DNA of 64,000 nucleotides, from the NCBI GenBank assembly GCA_002869065.1, contig PKTR01000004.1:62001-126000 (forward strand), in the 5' to 3' direction. The stretch's first letter is position 1. Each line of letters starts with the position of its first letter. The position numbers were made by a program, and so were the translations under genes. This DNA comes from Hyphomicrobiales bacterium (GTDB taxonomy: Bacteria; Pseudomonadota; Alphaproteobacteria; Rhizobiales; Rhodobiaceae). The notes below the pieces were generated by a model. The model ran no database searches. It was not told the DNA's origin and worked only from the letters and a program-made list of their open reading frames with translations. Of this stretch, positions 19,040-28,586 are shown one piece after another.

Positions 19040-20392
19040 TCAATTCTCGGCCTTGTTTTCCGCCAGGAACTTCTCAAGCCAGTGAATGTCATAGGCGCCA
19101 TCGGCCATGTCCGGATGCTCCACCAGCCGGCGGAACAGCGGGATGGTCGAGCGCACACCGTCGACGACGAACTCGTCGAGACAGCGGCGCAGACGCATCA
19201 TGCATTCGACGCGGTTACGCCCGTGCACGATCAGCTTGCCGATCAGGCTGTCGTAATAGGGCGGGATCACATAGCCCTGATAGACACCGGAATCGACGCG
19301 CACACCGAGACCACCCGGCGGGTGGTAATAGGTGATCATGCCGGGCGACGGCGTGAAGGTCTGCGGATCCTCGGCATTGATCCGGCATTCGATCGCATGC
19401 CCGTTCACGACGATGTCTTCCTGACGGATGGTCAGCGGCGCGCCGGCTGCAATGCGGATCTGCTCGTTGACCAGATCGATGCGGGTGATGCTCTCCGTTA
19501 CCGGATGCTCGACCTGCAGGCGCGTGTTCATTTCGATGAAATAGAACTCGCCGTCCTCGTAGAGGAATTCGACCGTACCGACGCCGCGATACTTCAGCTT
19601 GCGCATCGCGGCCGCGACCGTCGCACCGATCTCGACCCGCTGCGCCTCGTTGAGCGCCGGCGACGGCGCCTCTTCCCAGACCTTCTGGTGGCGCCGTTGC
19701 AGCGAGCAGTCGCGCTCGCCGAGATGGATGGCGTTGCCCCGCCCGTCGCCGAGCACCTGAATTTCGATGTGGCGCGGCTTGGCGAGATATTTCTCGATAT
19801 AAACCGCATCGTCGCCGAACGCCGCGCGGGCTTCCGCGCGTGCCGTCGAGAACGCGATGTCGAGGTCTTCCGCCGTCATCGCGACCTTCATGCCGCGCCC
19901 GCCGCCACCGGCAGCAGCCTTGATCAGCACCGGATAGCCGATCTCCGCGGCAACCTTGCGCGCCCGCGACAGCGTCGTGACTTCGCCGTCCGACCCCGGA
20001 ACAACCGGAATGCCGAGCTTTTCCGCCGTCTGCTTGGCTTCGATCTTGTCGCCCATGATGCGGACATGCTCCGCCGTCGGGCCGATGAAGGTGATGTTGT
20101 GCGCTTCGAGGATCTCGGCGAAACGAGCATTCTCAGACAGGAAGCCGTAGCCCGGATGCACCGCGTCCGCACCGGTGATCTCGCAGGCAGCCATCACCTG
20201 CGGAATGTTGAGGTAGCTCTCGTGAACCGCCGGCGGCCCGATGCAGACGCTTTCGTCGGCAAGCCGGACATGCATGGCGTCGCCATCGGCGGTCGAGTGC
20301 ACCGCCACGGTCGAGATGCCGAGCTCCTTGCAGGCGCGAAGTATCCGCAGGGCGATTTCGCCGCGATTGGCAATCAGGATCTTGGAAAACAT
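19040..20392 (-). CDS. accC: Acetyl-CoA carboxylase, biotin carboxylase subunit
   Basis: ATP-dependent carboxylation of biotin on AccB, the first half-reaction of malonyl-CoA synthesis. About 450 residues with [16 protein letters not shown] at the N terminus, the ATP-grasp glycine loop [12 protein letters not shown] and [20 protein letters not shown] prefer ATG 20392, matching other AccC N termini; an in-frame ATG at 20410 that overlaps the accB stop as ATGA would add six residues and may be used for coupling. Operon accB-accC. Confidence 0.96.
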   Translation of the reverse strand: MFSKILIANRGEIALRILRACKELGISTVAVHSTADGDAMHVRLADESVCIGPPAVHESYLNIPQVMAACEITGADAVHPGYGFLSENARFAEILEAHNITFIGPTAEHVRIMGDKIEAKQTAEKLGIPVVPGSDGEVTTLSRARKVAAEIGYPVLIKAAAGGGGRGMKVAMTAEDLDIAFSTARAEARAAFGDDAVYIEKYLAKPRHIEIQVLGDGRGNAIHLGERDCSLQRRHQKVWEEAPSPALNEAQRVEIGATVAAAMRKLKYRGVGTVEFLYEDGEFYFIEMNTRLQVEHPVTESITRIDLVNEQIRIAAGAPLTIRQEDIVVNGHAIECRINAEDPQTFTPSPGMITYYHPPGGLGVRVDSGVYQGYVIPPYYDSLIGKLIVHGRNRVECMMRLRRCLDEFVVDGVRSTIPLFRRLVEHPDMADGAYDIHWLEKFLAENKAEN

Positions 20393-20406
20393 CGGCGCAT
20401 CCGCCT

Positions 20407-20862
20407 TCATTCGAGGATGACCAGCGGCTCGCCGTACTCGACCGGCTGACCGTCCTCGACGAGGATCTTCTTGACCGTGCCGGCACGCGGCGCCGGGATC
20501 TGGTTCATGGTTTTCATCGCTTCGACGATCAACAGCGTCGCGCCTTCGGCAACGTGGTCTCCGACCTCGACGAAGGTCTTTGCGCCCGGTTCCGGCGAGC
20601 GATAGGCGGTGCCGACCATAGGCGAGAGAACCGCATCGGGGTTCTGCGCGTGGTCGGCTTCGCCGCTGGCCGCCGCGGGAGCCGCGGCCTTGGCAGGCGC
20701 AGCAGCAGGCGCCGCCACGGACGCCGTCACGGTGATATTGCGCGCGACGCGGATGCGCAGGTCGTCCTGCTCGATCTCGATTTCGGAGAGATCGGTCTCG
20801 ACCAGAAGTCCGGCGAGTTCGCGGATAAGATCCTGATCGATCGTTGATTTCTTGTTGGACAT
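20407..20862 (-). CDS. accB: Acetyl-CoA carboxylase, biotin carboxyl carrier protein
   Basis: Carries biotin between the carboxylase and transferase subunits. 151 residues from ATG 20862, with a conserved N-terminal helix ([24 protein letters not shown] split by usual positions), an Ala/Pro-rich linker near residues 55-80, and the biotinyl domain with the biotinylated Lys in [11 protein letters not shown] (canonical EAMKMMN). Immediately upstream of accC. Confidence 0.95.
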   Translation of the reverse strand: MSNKKSTIDQDLIRELAGLLVETDLSEIEIEQDDLRIRVARNITVTASVAAPAAAPAKAAAPAAASGEADHAQNPDAVLSPMVGTAYRSPEPGAKTFVEVGDHVAEGATLLIVEAMKTMNQIPAPRAGTVKKILVEDGQPVEYGEPLVILE

Positions 20863-20988
20863 GCCTCTCGATCCGTCAGTATTGCGCTCAGCCTGCGCCG
20901 CGGCTTCGCCGCTGACAAAGGGCCTCGATCGCATTCACGTTACGAAGCAGTCCCGGCCCGCACGATCCTTCGTGCGCCGGGCACCGCT

Positions 20989-21426
20989 CTAGCTCAGCAG
21001 ATCGGCCAGGGCGCGAAGGGCAAGAGGATAGCCGTTCGGCCCAAGACCGCAGATGACACCGCGCGCGACCGGCGAAATATAGGAATGATGCCGAAACGCT
21101 TCGCGGGCGAAAATATTCGATATGTGTACCTCGATGACCGGCAACCCGGCCGAGCGGATGGCGTCATGAAGCGCCACGGATGTGTGGGTATATGCGCCAG
21201 GATTGATCACGAGTCCTTGCGCGGAATCACCGGCCTCCTGCACCCAGTCGACCAACTCGCCCTCATGGTTGCTTTGCCGGAAAGTGACGGAAAGCCCGAG
21301 CGCGCCGGCAGCCTCATGACACATCGCCTCGATGTCCGCCAGCGTCGTCGCGCCATAGACATCGGGTTCACGGGTGCCGAGCCGATTGAGATTGGGACCG
21401 TTCAGAACGAAGACTGGTTTCGCCAT
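20989..21426 (-). CDS. aroQ: 3-dehydroquinate dehydratase, type II
   Basis: Dehydrates 3-dehydroquinate in the shikimate pathway. 145 residues with FVLNGPNLNRLGTREPDVYG (active-site Arg and Tyr), AYTHTSVALHDA and VIEVHISNIFARE (catalytic His region). It lies just upstream of accB on the same strand, the usual alphaproteobacterial order aroQ-accB-accC. Confidence 0.95.
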   Translation of the reverse strand: MAKPVFVLNGPNLNRLGTREPDVYGATTLADIEAMCHEAAGALGLSVTFRQSNHEGELVDWVQEAGDSAQGLVINPGAYTHTSVALHDAIRSAGLPVIEVHISNIFAREAFRHHSYISPVARGVICGLGPNGYPLALRALADLLS

Positions 21427-21583
21427 GCATCAACCTGTTGCGCGGAATCGCTCGCGACCCGCTAAGACCGTCGTTTCTTATAGGCGTCTGCCGTGGCAAA
21501 AAAAAGGGCTCGACACGCCATCATGCCGCATTTGCGGGCGGGAAAACGCCGCGCAGCAACGTTGCAAGTCCCCGTTCGCACAC

Positions 21584-21615
21584 AAAAAAGGCGCGCCGGA
21601 GATAACCGGCGCGCC
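21584..21615 (-). terminator. Rho-independent terminator of the DsbA-like gene
   Basis: A perfect 10-bp stem GGCGCGCCGG/CCGGCGCGCC (21590-21599 with 21606-21615), six-base loop, then TTTTTT on the minus strand, 44 bases after the stop codon at 21659. Confidence 0.9.
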
Positions 21616-21658
21616 CTTTGTCAAACCTGATCACGGGGTCAGGACCCGTCGGCTGCCC

Positions 21659-22420
21659 CTAGCAGGAGGTCTCGCCGCAGGCGCGGATCGACTTGATCTT
21701 CGACTTGAGCTGATCATAGCCGACGGCGCCGACAAGAACCTCGTTGCCGACCACGTAGGACGGCGTACCGGTCAGGCCGAGATCGTTGGCCATCGCATAG
21801 ACCTCTTCGATGGTCGCGCTGACTTCGTCGCTTTCCATGTTCTTCGTGACAGCATCGATGTCGAGCCCGGCCTTTTCAGCCGCCTTGAGGCTCGCGGCAC
21901 GGTCCGCGCGGCCTTTCATCGTCAGCATTTCCTGATGGAACGCGGCGTACTTCGCCTCATCCGTCATCTTCACCGCAATCGCCACCTGCGCGGCTTCCGC
22001 CGAGCCCTGGCCGAGAACCGGGAACTCCTTCAGTACAATGCGCAGATTGCTGTCTTCATGCAGCAGCCGCACCATGTCCTTGAAGGCGCGCTTGCAGTAG
22101 CCGCAATTGTAGTCGAAGAACTCGACCAGCGTGACATCGCCCTTCGGATTTCCGAGCACGACCTGACGGGTCGAATTGAACAGCAGGTCGGAATTCTTCG
22201 AGATGGTCGCGGCGCGCTCGGCATCTTCCGCGTCGGCGCGCTTCTTTTGCAGGGCGGCAATCGCCTCCTCGATCACTTCCGGGTTGCTGACGAGATAGTC
22301 GCGGATGATCGTCTCGAATTCCGAGCGCTGCTCGGGCGTGACCGATTGCGCGGACGCGGCCGGCACACCGATGGCGAAGACAGCAAACGCCACGGCAGCG
22401 GCGCGCAGAACGTGAATCAT
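21659..22420 (-). CDS. DsbA family periplasmic thiol:disulfide oxidoreductase
   Basis: 253 residues from ATG 22420, preceded by GGAGGAG; an upstream extension of the open frame is rejected on that basis. Signal peptide at residues 1-24 (MIHVLRAAAVAFAVF..., cut after AASA). A helical N-terminal segment (about 25-80) precedes a thioredoxin fold with the active site EFFDYNCGYCKRAF and cis-Pro region GTPSYVVGN. This layout is that of Com1/ScsC/DsbA_2-type proteins that shuffle or form disulfides in the periplasm. It has its own terminator. Confidence 0.9.
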   Translation of the reverse strand: MIHVLRAAAVAFAVFAIGVPAASAQSVTPEQRSEFETIIRDYLVSNPEVIEEAIAALQKKRADAEDAERAATISKNSDLLFNSTRQVVLGNPKGDVTLVEFFDYNCGYCKRAFKDMVRLLHEDSNLRIVLKEFPVLGQGSAEAAQVAIAVKMTDEAKYAAFHQEMLTMKGRADRAASLKAAEKAGLDIDAVTKNMESDEVSATIEEVYAMANDLGLTGTPSYVVGNEVLVGAVGYDQLKSKIKSIRACGETSC

Positions 22421-22705
22421 GAATTCTCCTCCAGAAAGCGGCAGAGGCCGCATCATTGGCTCGTGATCCGGGTTATAGGTCACCATTGCGCCCACCAAAA
22501 GGCATTACGGGCGAGCGCGCTTCACTTTCGCTTGAGACAAAAGCGCCCGACAAACCCCTAAACCCGTTGTGCGCCACGCGCTTTGCCGACTTGCGGCCCC
22601 GCTGCTCTAGATTGCCGTCGCCTGATCGGCTAGACCGACAGCGAACGACGGAGCACCTCCGGGAACAGCCCCGCCCATGCCTACCCGCCGCCGAAAGGAC
22701 AGATC

Positions 22706-23872
22706 ATGACCACACCGCCAGGCCCTTCCCGGCGCAGCAATGTCGACGCGTTTCTGGCCATGGATGTGCTCGCGGAGGCCAACCGTCGCGAAGCCGCCGG
22801 CGAAAAGATTATCCACATGGAGGTCGGCCAGCCCGGCGCGCCTGCCCCGAAAATGGTGCTCGATGCCGCCCGCGAAGTGCTCAACCACGGCCGCCTGCGC
22901 TACACCGAAGCACTCGGCATCATCGAGTTGCGGGAGCGTATTTCGCGGCACTACCGCGACACCTACGACGTTGACGTTCCCGCAGAGCGTATTGTCATCA
23001 CGACCGGCTCGTCGGCGGGCTTCAACCTCGCCTTCCTCGCCGGCTTCGATGCGGGCGACCGTGTCGCCCTGCCCGCACCCGGCTATCCGGCCTACCGCAA
23101 CATCCTCTCCGCGCTCGGGCTCGAATGCGTCGAGATCGAAACGACGGCGAAGACCCGCTGGGCGCTGACGCCGGAAATGATCGCCGAGGAACACGCGAAA
23201 AAACCGCTGAAGGGCGTGCTGATCGCGAGCCCCGCCAACCCGACCGGCACCATGATGCAGGGCCCCGCGCTGTCGGCGCTTATCGACGCCTGCCACGATC
23301 TCGGTATCTGGTTCATTTCCGACGAGATCTATCACGGCCTCGTCTATGAGGGAAAAGCAGAGACCGCGCTGACCTTTTCCGACGACGCCATCGTCATCAA
23401 CTCGTTCTCGAAATACTACTGCATGACCGGCTGGCGTGTCGGCTGGATGGTTGTGCCCGAACGGCTGATCCGCCCGATCGAGCGGCTCGGACAGAATCTC
23501 TACATCTCTGTGCCGGAGCTGTCGCAACGCGCCGCAATCGCCGCCTTCGATGCCACCGAGGAGCTTGAGGAGATCAAGGCGGTCTATGCGCGCAACCGCG
23601 CCATGCTGCTGGAGCGCCTGCCGCAGATAGGCTTCGACGACCTGCTGCCGGTCGATGGCGCGTTCTACGTCTATGCGGATATCCGCCGCTTCTCCAACGA
23701 TTCGACCGATTTCGCCAAGAAGATGCTGGCCGAGGCCGGCGTCGCGGCGACCCCCGGCCCCGATTTCGATCTCGACCGAGGCCACCGCTATATCCGGTTT
23801 TCCTTTGCCGGCAACACCGACGACATCGCCGAGGGCATCGACCGCCTTGCTGGCTGGCTGAAAGCGGACTGA
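22706..23872 (+). CDS. PLP-dependent class I/II aminotransferase
   Basis: 388-residue fold-type I aminotransferase. The Schiff-base Lys is in NSFSKYYCMTGWRVGW; other signatures are SPANPTGTMM, FISDEIYHGLVYEG and the final Arg region YIRFSFAG. Best matches by memory are aspartate/aromatic aminotransferase-like or alanine-type enzymes; the amino donor cannot be fixed. GAAAGGA precedes the ATG. Monocistronic with a terminator shared with rne. Confidence 0.87.
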   Translation: MTTPPGPSRRSNVDAFLAMDVLAEANRREAAGEKIIHMEVGQPGAPAPKMVLDAAREVLNHGRLRYTEALGIIELRERISRHYRDTYDVDVPAERIVITTGSSAGFNLAFLAGFDAGDRVALPAPGYPAYRNILSALGLECVEIETTAKTRWALTPEMIAEEHAKKPLKGVLIASPANPTGTMMQGPALSALIDACHDLGIWFISDEIYHGLVYEGKAETALTFSDDAIVINSFSKYYCMTGWRVGWMVVPERLIRPIERLGQNLYISVPELSQRAAIAAFDATEELEEIKAVYARNRAMLLERLPQIGFDDLLPVDGAFYVYADIRRFSNDSTDFAKKMLAEAGVAATPGPDFDLDRGHRYIRFSFAGNTDDIAEGIDRLAGWLKAD

Positions 23873-23944
23873 ACGTAAATAGCGCGAATATTCAACCGGT
23901 TGCGCCCGTTTTACGACTCATTTTGTGAAGCCCTGACAGAAACG

Positions 23945-23979
23945 AAAAAACCCGCGGCCGGGCTCGGTCGCGGGGTTTT
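23945..23979. terminator. Bidirectional terminator between aminotransferase gene and rne
   Basis: A 9-bp stem (23951-23959 with 23966-23974, one G-U) is flanked by AAAAAA on the left and TTTT on the right, so it can end transcripts from both convergent genes. Confidence 0.85.
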
Positions 23980-24013
23980 CCTTGTCAGCTATTAGCTATT
24001 CGGCTTTGCGCGA

Positions 24014-26710
24014 TCAGAAGAATGAGCGCCGCTGCCACCAGCCCGAACGCTTGTCGGCCGGGTCGGTATCATCGGGATCGTCACCGCCTTCGTCGTCTCC
24101 GGCAGGCTCGGCGTCAGTGGCTTCGCCCGAAGCCTCCTCCGGGGCGGCCTCGGCGACGTCTTCACTCGCCTCACCATCACCCTTCGGCGCCTCGTCTGCC
24201 TCATCGGCAGGCGCGGCTTCTTCGGCAGGCGCGGCCTCTTCGGTGGCCACCACCTCGGCTCCCGCTTCAGCAGCAACGAGCTCTTCGCTCTCGGCAGCTT
24301 CTTCGCTCGAAGATTCCACCTCAGCCTCAGCCTCAGCCTCACCTTCAGTCACGTCGCTTGACGTTTCCGCAGCAGCTTCCACCACCGGCGCCTCGTCGGG
24401 CTCGCCCGCGTCGTCCGCAGACGCATCCTCGCTGCCCGTTTCAGCTTCGTCAGCACTCTCGGCGGCCGGGGCCTCGTCCGTTTCGGCTTCCGCCTCCGTC
24501 ACTTCGTCATCCACCGGGGCTTCAGCGGAGGTTTCCGCTGCAACGCTTTCGTCGCCCTCGGCCTCGGCCTCGCCTTCGCTCTCCTCGCCGGCTTCACCCT
24601 CGGCACTCGCCTCAGCACCATCGCCGTCCTTGCGGCTGCGGCGACTGCGGCGACCGCCACGGCGACCGCGACGGCGGCGCTTCTTCGGCTCGCCGTCTTC
24701 GCCTTCGTCGTCGCCGTTTTCGCTCGCGGCGTCGGCGGCCTCAGCAGCTTCGGCGCCATCTTCGTCAGTGTCCTGACTTGCCGTATCACGCGCGTTGTCG
24801 CTGTCGGACGTGCGCCGCGGACGGCGGCGGCGGCGGCGACGGCTCGAGCTCGGTTCGCTCTGCTCGGCCTTTTCCTCGTCGCTCTCGCTCGTCTCCTCGA
24901 CAACCGCGTCGAGGTCGTCGAGATCGTCCATGGTCACCGGCATCATGGCTCGCGCCACGACCTTTTCCGCCCGGTCGATCGGATCGCCGCGCTCAAGCAC
25001 GTAATGCTGACCGTTGATCGCTTCGTCGGCCTCGATCGTGATCGTCAGGCCGAAGCGTTCCTCGATCTCGGAGAGATGTGCGCGCTTCTGATTGAGGATA
25101 TAGAGCGCAACCGCGCCCCGCGTGCGAACGGTCAGATGGTGGCTGACGCCCCGCATCAGATGATCCTCGAGCGCGCGCAGCACATGCAGTGCCACCGACT
25201 CGGTCGAGCGCACGGTGCCCGAACCGCGGCAGTGCGGACAGACCTCGGAGGAGCTCTCCAGAACGCCGGTACGAATACGCTGCCGCGACATTTCGAGCAG
25301 ACCGAAATGGGAGATCCGGCCAACCTGGATGCGCGCCCGGTCGGACTTCAGACAATCCTTCATCCGACGCTCGACGGACCGGTTGTTCTTCTTCTCCTCC
25401 ATATCGATGAAGTCGATGACGATCAGGCCGGCAAGGTCACGCAGACGGAGCTGGCGGGCGACCTCTTCGGCCGCCTCCAGATTGGTCGCAAGCGCGGTGT
25501 CCTCAATCGAGTGTTCGCGCGTCGAACGCCCCGAGTTGACGTCGATCGCGACCAGCGCTTCGGTCTGGTTGATGACGATGTAGCCGCCGGACTTCAGCGT
25601 CACCTGCGGGCTGAACATCGCATCGAGCTGCGGCTCCACCCCGAACCGGGTGAACAGCGGCGTCGCGTCCTTGTAGGGCTGCACGTTCTTGGCATGGCTC
25701 GGCATCAGCATGCGCATGAAGCCTTTGGCCTCACGGTAGCCGTCATCACCCGCAACCAGCACCTCGTCGATATCGCGATTGTAGAGATCGCGTATCGAAC
25801 GCTTGATGAGACTGCCCTCCTCATAGACCAGCGTCGGCGCCGACGACTCCAGCGTCAGTTCCCGCACGGTCTCCCAGAGACGCAGCAGATATTCGAAGTC
25901 GCGCTTGATCTCGGCCTTGGTGCGGCTTGCACCGGCCGTGCGCAGGATCACGCCCATGCCTTCGGGCACCGAAAGCTCCGACGCCGCCTGCTTCAGACGC
26001 TTGCGATCGGTCGGGTTGGTGATCTTGCGGCTGATCCCGCCGCCACGCGCCGTGTTCGGCATAAGCACCGAATAGCGGCCGGCGAGCGACAGATAGGTGG
26101 TCAGCGCCGCACCCTTGTTGCCGCGCTCTTCCTTGACGACCTGAACCAGCAGGATCTGCCGGCGGCGGATCACTTCCTGGATCTTGTACTGGCGGCGCAG
26201 TCGCGGGCCGCGCCGCGGCAGCTCCTCCAGTGCATCCTCGGCGCCGACCGACTCGACCTGATCGTCACCGTTGCCGTTGTCGTCGCCGTGATCGTCGTCA
26301 TCTCCGGCATCGTCGGCATTGTCTTCACCAGCGGCGGCGCCGGCATCCTCGACCTTGTCCATCTCGGCATCGGCGGCCTGCGCCTCGACGTCATCGTCAT
26401 GATCGGTCGCTTCCGCATCGGCAATCGCCTGCTCTTCGTCGAGCAGTGCCTGCCGGTCTGCGACCGGAATCTGATAGTAATCCGGATGGATTTCACTGAA
26501 GGCGAGGAACCCGTGCCGGTTGCCGCCGTAATCGACGAACGCCGCCTGAAGCGACGGCTCGACCCGCGTTACCTTGGCAAGGTAGATGTTTCCCCGCAAT
26601 TGCTTGCGGGCTGCGGCCTCGAAGTCGAACTCCTCGACCCGATTTCCGCGAACCACCACGACCCGGGTCTCTTCCGGGTGGGCGGCATCGATAAGCATTT
26701 TGTTGGCCAT
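24014..26710 (-). CDS. rne: Ribonuclease E/G family protein, RNase E
   Basis: Endoribonuclease initiating mRNA decay and rRNA processing. 898 residues. The N-terminal S1 domain is split by an acidic Asp/Glu/Ala-rich insertion (about residues 90-165). The catalytic half carries VAIDVNSGRS and LIVIDFIDME with Mg-binding Asp residues, and the Zn-link motif CPHCRGSG. From about residue 590 the protein is low-complexity: Arg-rich patches ([25 protein letters not shown]) then a long Glu/Ala-rich tail, the expected degradosome scaffold. A GGAGC ribosome site precedes the ATG. A leader of about 600 bases with hairpins lies upstream. Confidence 0.95.
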   Translation of the reverse strand: MANKMLIDAAHPEETRVVVVRGNRVEEFDFEAAARKQLRGNIYLAKVTRVEPSLQAAFVDYGGNRHGFLAFSEIHPDYYQIPVADRQALLDEEQAIADAEATDHDDDVEAQAADAEMDKVEDAGAAAGEDNADDAGDDDDHGDDNGNGDDQVESVGAEDALEELPRRGPRLRRQYKIQEVIRRRQILLVQVVKEERGNKGAALTTYLSLAGRYSVLMPNTARGGGISRKITNPTDRKRLKQAASELSVPEGMGVILRTAGASRTKAEIKRDFEYLLRLWETVRELTLESSAPTLVYEEGSLIKRSIRDLYNRDIDEVLVAGDDGYREAKGFMRMLMPSHAKNVQPYKDATPLFTRFGVEPQLDAMFSPQVTLKSGGYIVINQTEALVAIDVNSGRSTREHSIEDTALATNLEAAEEVARQLRLRDLAGLIVIDFIDMEEKKNNRSVERRMKDCLKSDRARIQVGRISHFGLLEMSRQRIRTGVLESSSEVCPHCRGSGTVRSTESVALHVLRALEDHLMRGVSHHLTVRTRGAVALYILNQKRAHLSEIEERFGLTITIEADEAINGQHYVLERGDPIDRAEKVVARAMMPVTMDDLDDLDAVVEETSESDEEKAEQSEPSSSRRRRRRRPRRTSDSDNARDTASQDTDEDGAEAAEAADAASENGDDEGEDGEPKKRRRRGRRGGRRSRRSRKDGDGAEASAEGEAGEESEGEAEAEGDESVAAETSAEAPVDDEVTEAEAETDEAPAAESADEAETGSEDASADDAGEPDEAPVVEAAAETSSDVTEGEAEAEAEVESSSEEAAESEELVAAEAGAEVVATEEAAPAEEAAPADEADEAPKGDGEASEDVAEAAPEEASGEATDAEPAGDDEGGDDPDDTDPADKRSGWWQRRSFF

Positions 26711-27337
26711 GTGGCGAAAGCTCCACGGCTGTCCGGCGGAGTGGACCGCTCAATGAGCTTTCCCGTCCTTCCAGGCCCGACGCCGTTGTTCTGATGAAGG
26801 AAAGAGGGACGCAGAGAGTCGTGGCCGCGCGACACCGCGCCGCCAAGGCGGCTTGTGTGCGGTTCGCGTTTGTCCTGTGTGAGACGGTATTTCGTCTCGG
26901 GAATAGCCAGCGTTCTCATACCCTCAGTATGCGAATTGTCGCGCCGAAAACCGGCGTCTGTTCAAAAAGGCCGACCGCAATGCTCCCATTCGCGGTCATC
27001 AACCGGTCGGATCGCCACACTCCTCGGAACACGCCATCACGGCGGCCCCGCATCGCGGGCTGTCCAAAAGCCTTACCGGACTTCGAAAGACCGTCAGTCA
27101 GAGAACCGCATCATGCGTTCGCGCCCGGCACGCCATTCGCACCGGATAACCGCGCACGCCTTATTCCCTGAAGCTCACGGGGAGCAATCGACCGGAAAAG
27201 GAATCCCGTACTCTGTATTTACGAGCGCGCAGACACATTGGCAAGGCTTTGATGCGCAAACCGGAAATCGGAATATTGCGAAAGCCGGATTTCCGCCAAC
27301 CGCTCACGCAAAGGTGAGTGGAAAGGAAACGCCCGCA
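26711..27337 (-). other. Long gene-free leader/promoter region upstream of rne
   Basis: 627 bases without a convincing gene. On the minus strand it is upstream of rne and downstream of the methyltransferase gene. It contains hairpins GAGACG-GTATTT-CGTCTC (26881-26898) and GACCGCAATG/CATT(C)GCGGTC (26973-26997). In other bacteria the rne 5' UTR is a structured autoregulatory sensor cleaved by RNase E; the length and hairpins here fit that idea but do not prove it. Confidence 0.5.
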
Positions 27338-28093
27338 CTATTTTTGCGCAAGCGTCGCCGAAACCCGCAACCGCACATAGTCCGCCGTCCAATTGCCGGA
27401 CACATCGCGCAGGCTCGGCGCGAGCAGCTCCACAACCGCATCGAGAACCGCCTGGCGTTCGACGCCGAACTGGTCGAAAAACGGCGCCCGAAATACCTCA
27501 AGCCACGCCGCCATCCCGGTCGGCAACGGCGTCGGACGCGGGATCAGCGCGATCCGCTCGACCGAAAAGCCTTTTTCTTCGAGCAGCGCCGCGTATTCGT
27601 CAGGGGTCGGGAAAAACCAGGGATCGGCGAGCGTCGCATCGCCACCGAAGCGTTGTGCGGCGGCCCGCATCGCGGTGACGATTGCCGCAACATTGCCGTG
27701 GCCACCGAATTCGGCAACGAACCGCCCGCCCGGCTTGAGGGCCCGCGCGACACCGGCCACGACCTTTTCGGGCTGCGTCATCCAATGCAAAGCCGCGTTG
27801 GAAAACACCGCATCGAACTCTCTGTCGAAAGAAAGCGCGTGCCCATCGCCACAGGTGACCGCAAGCCCGCGCGCCCGTGCCGCCTCGACGAAATCCGGGC
27901 TCGCATCGATACCCGCCACGTCGGCGCCCGCCTCGACGAGACGTTCGGTCAGCGAGCCATCGCCGCAACCGAGATCGAGAACGCGTTCGCCCGACTTCGG
28001 CGCCAGCCATTCGAGAACGGCGGATCCAAGCACGGAAACGAAGCCCGCATCCCTGTTGTAGGAATCGGGCGACCAGGATTGAGATGAGTTCAT
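27338..28093 (-). CDS. Class I SAM-dependent methyltransferase
   Basis: 251 residues. Rossmann-fold motif I is ERVLDLGCGDGSLTERL (about residue 38), the acidic ribose-binding Asp is in AGIDASPDFV, and FDAVFSNAALHWM matches the trans-aconitate/BioC-like subgroup. The substrate is unknown. It starts 54 bases after the NDUFA12 stop on the same strand and may be co-transcribed with it. Confidence 0.87.
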   Translation of the reverse strand: MNSSQSWSPDSYNRDAGFVSVLGSAVLEWLAPKSGERVLDLGCGDGSLTERLVEAGADVAGIDASPDFVEAARARGLAVTCGDGHALSFDREFDAVFSNAALHWMTQPEKVVAGVARALKPGGRFVAEFGGHGNVAAIVTAMRAAAQRFGGDATLADPWFFPTPDEYAALLEEKGFSVERIALIPRPTPLPTGMAAWLEVFRAPFFDQFGVERQAVLDAVVELLAPSLRDVSGNWTADYVRLRVSATLAQK

Positions 28094-28147
28094 GTCTTTC
28101 TCAACGCCCCGCGCCGCAGGACGTTCTTGCGGTAACCGGTACGCCGG

Positions 28148-28546
28148 TCAGGCGCCCGGCGACCAGGCGTCGTAGTCGCCCGACACGGTCGGACGATTGT
28201 CGCCGGAAAGGATCGAACCGCGCGGCCGATAGGCGCCGGGCGTTCCGGTCAGGTTCGGCTGATGGGCTTTTTCCCACTCGCGCGGCTTGTAGTCTTCATC
28301 GACCGGAGCAACGTCGACCCGGTGATGCATCCAGCCATGCCAGCCCGGCGGGATCGCACTCGCTTCGGCGACACCATTGTAGATGACCCAGCGGCGCTCA
28401 CCGAACGGCGGAATGTTCTCGTTCTTGTAATAGCGGTTGCCGAACTCGTCTTCGCCGACGAAGGTCCCCTTGCGCCACGTGAAGAAGCGCGTGCCAAGGG
28501 TCTGGCCGTTCCACCATGTGAAGATTTGCAGAAGAAGGTTTTTCAT
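28148..28546 (-). CDS. NADH:ubiquinone oxidoreductase subunit NDUFA12 family
   Basis: 132-residue accessory subunit of respiratory complex I (mitochondrial B17.2 homologue), typical of alphaproteobacteria. Start ATG 28546 (GAGGGAT just upstream) gives MKNLLLQIFTWWNGQTLGTR; signatures are GEDEFGNRYYKN, RRWVIYNG and PPGWHGWMHH. It probably binds the peripheral arm of complex I at the inner membrane. A longer upstream open frame overlaps another gene and is rejected. Confidence 0.93.
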   Translation of the reverse strand: MKNLLLQIFTWWNGQTLGTRFFTWRKGTFVGEDEFGNRYYKNENIPPFGERRWVIYNGVAEASAIPPGWHGWMHHRVDVAPVDEDYKPREWEKAHQPNLTGTPGAYRPRGSILSGDNRPTVSGDYDAWSPGA

Positions 28547-28586
28547 ATCCCTCGGGACTCCGGCTGAACGCGCCGGACTATGCCCC

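Noticed and set aside
26855-28087. 410-codon plus-strand open frame over the rne leader and methyltransferase gene
   Set aside because: No ribosome site or domain, and the opposite strand encodes a clear methyltransferase in the right half.
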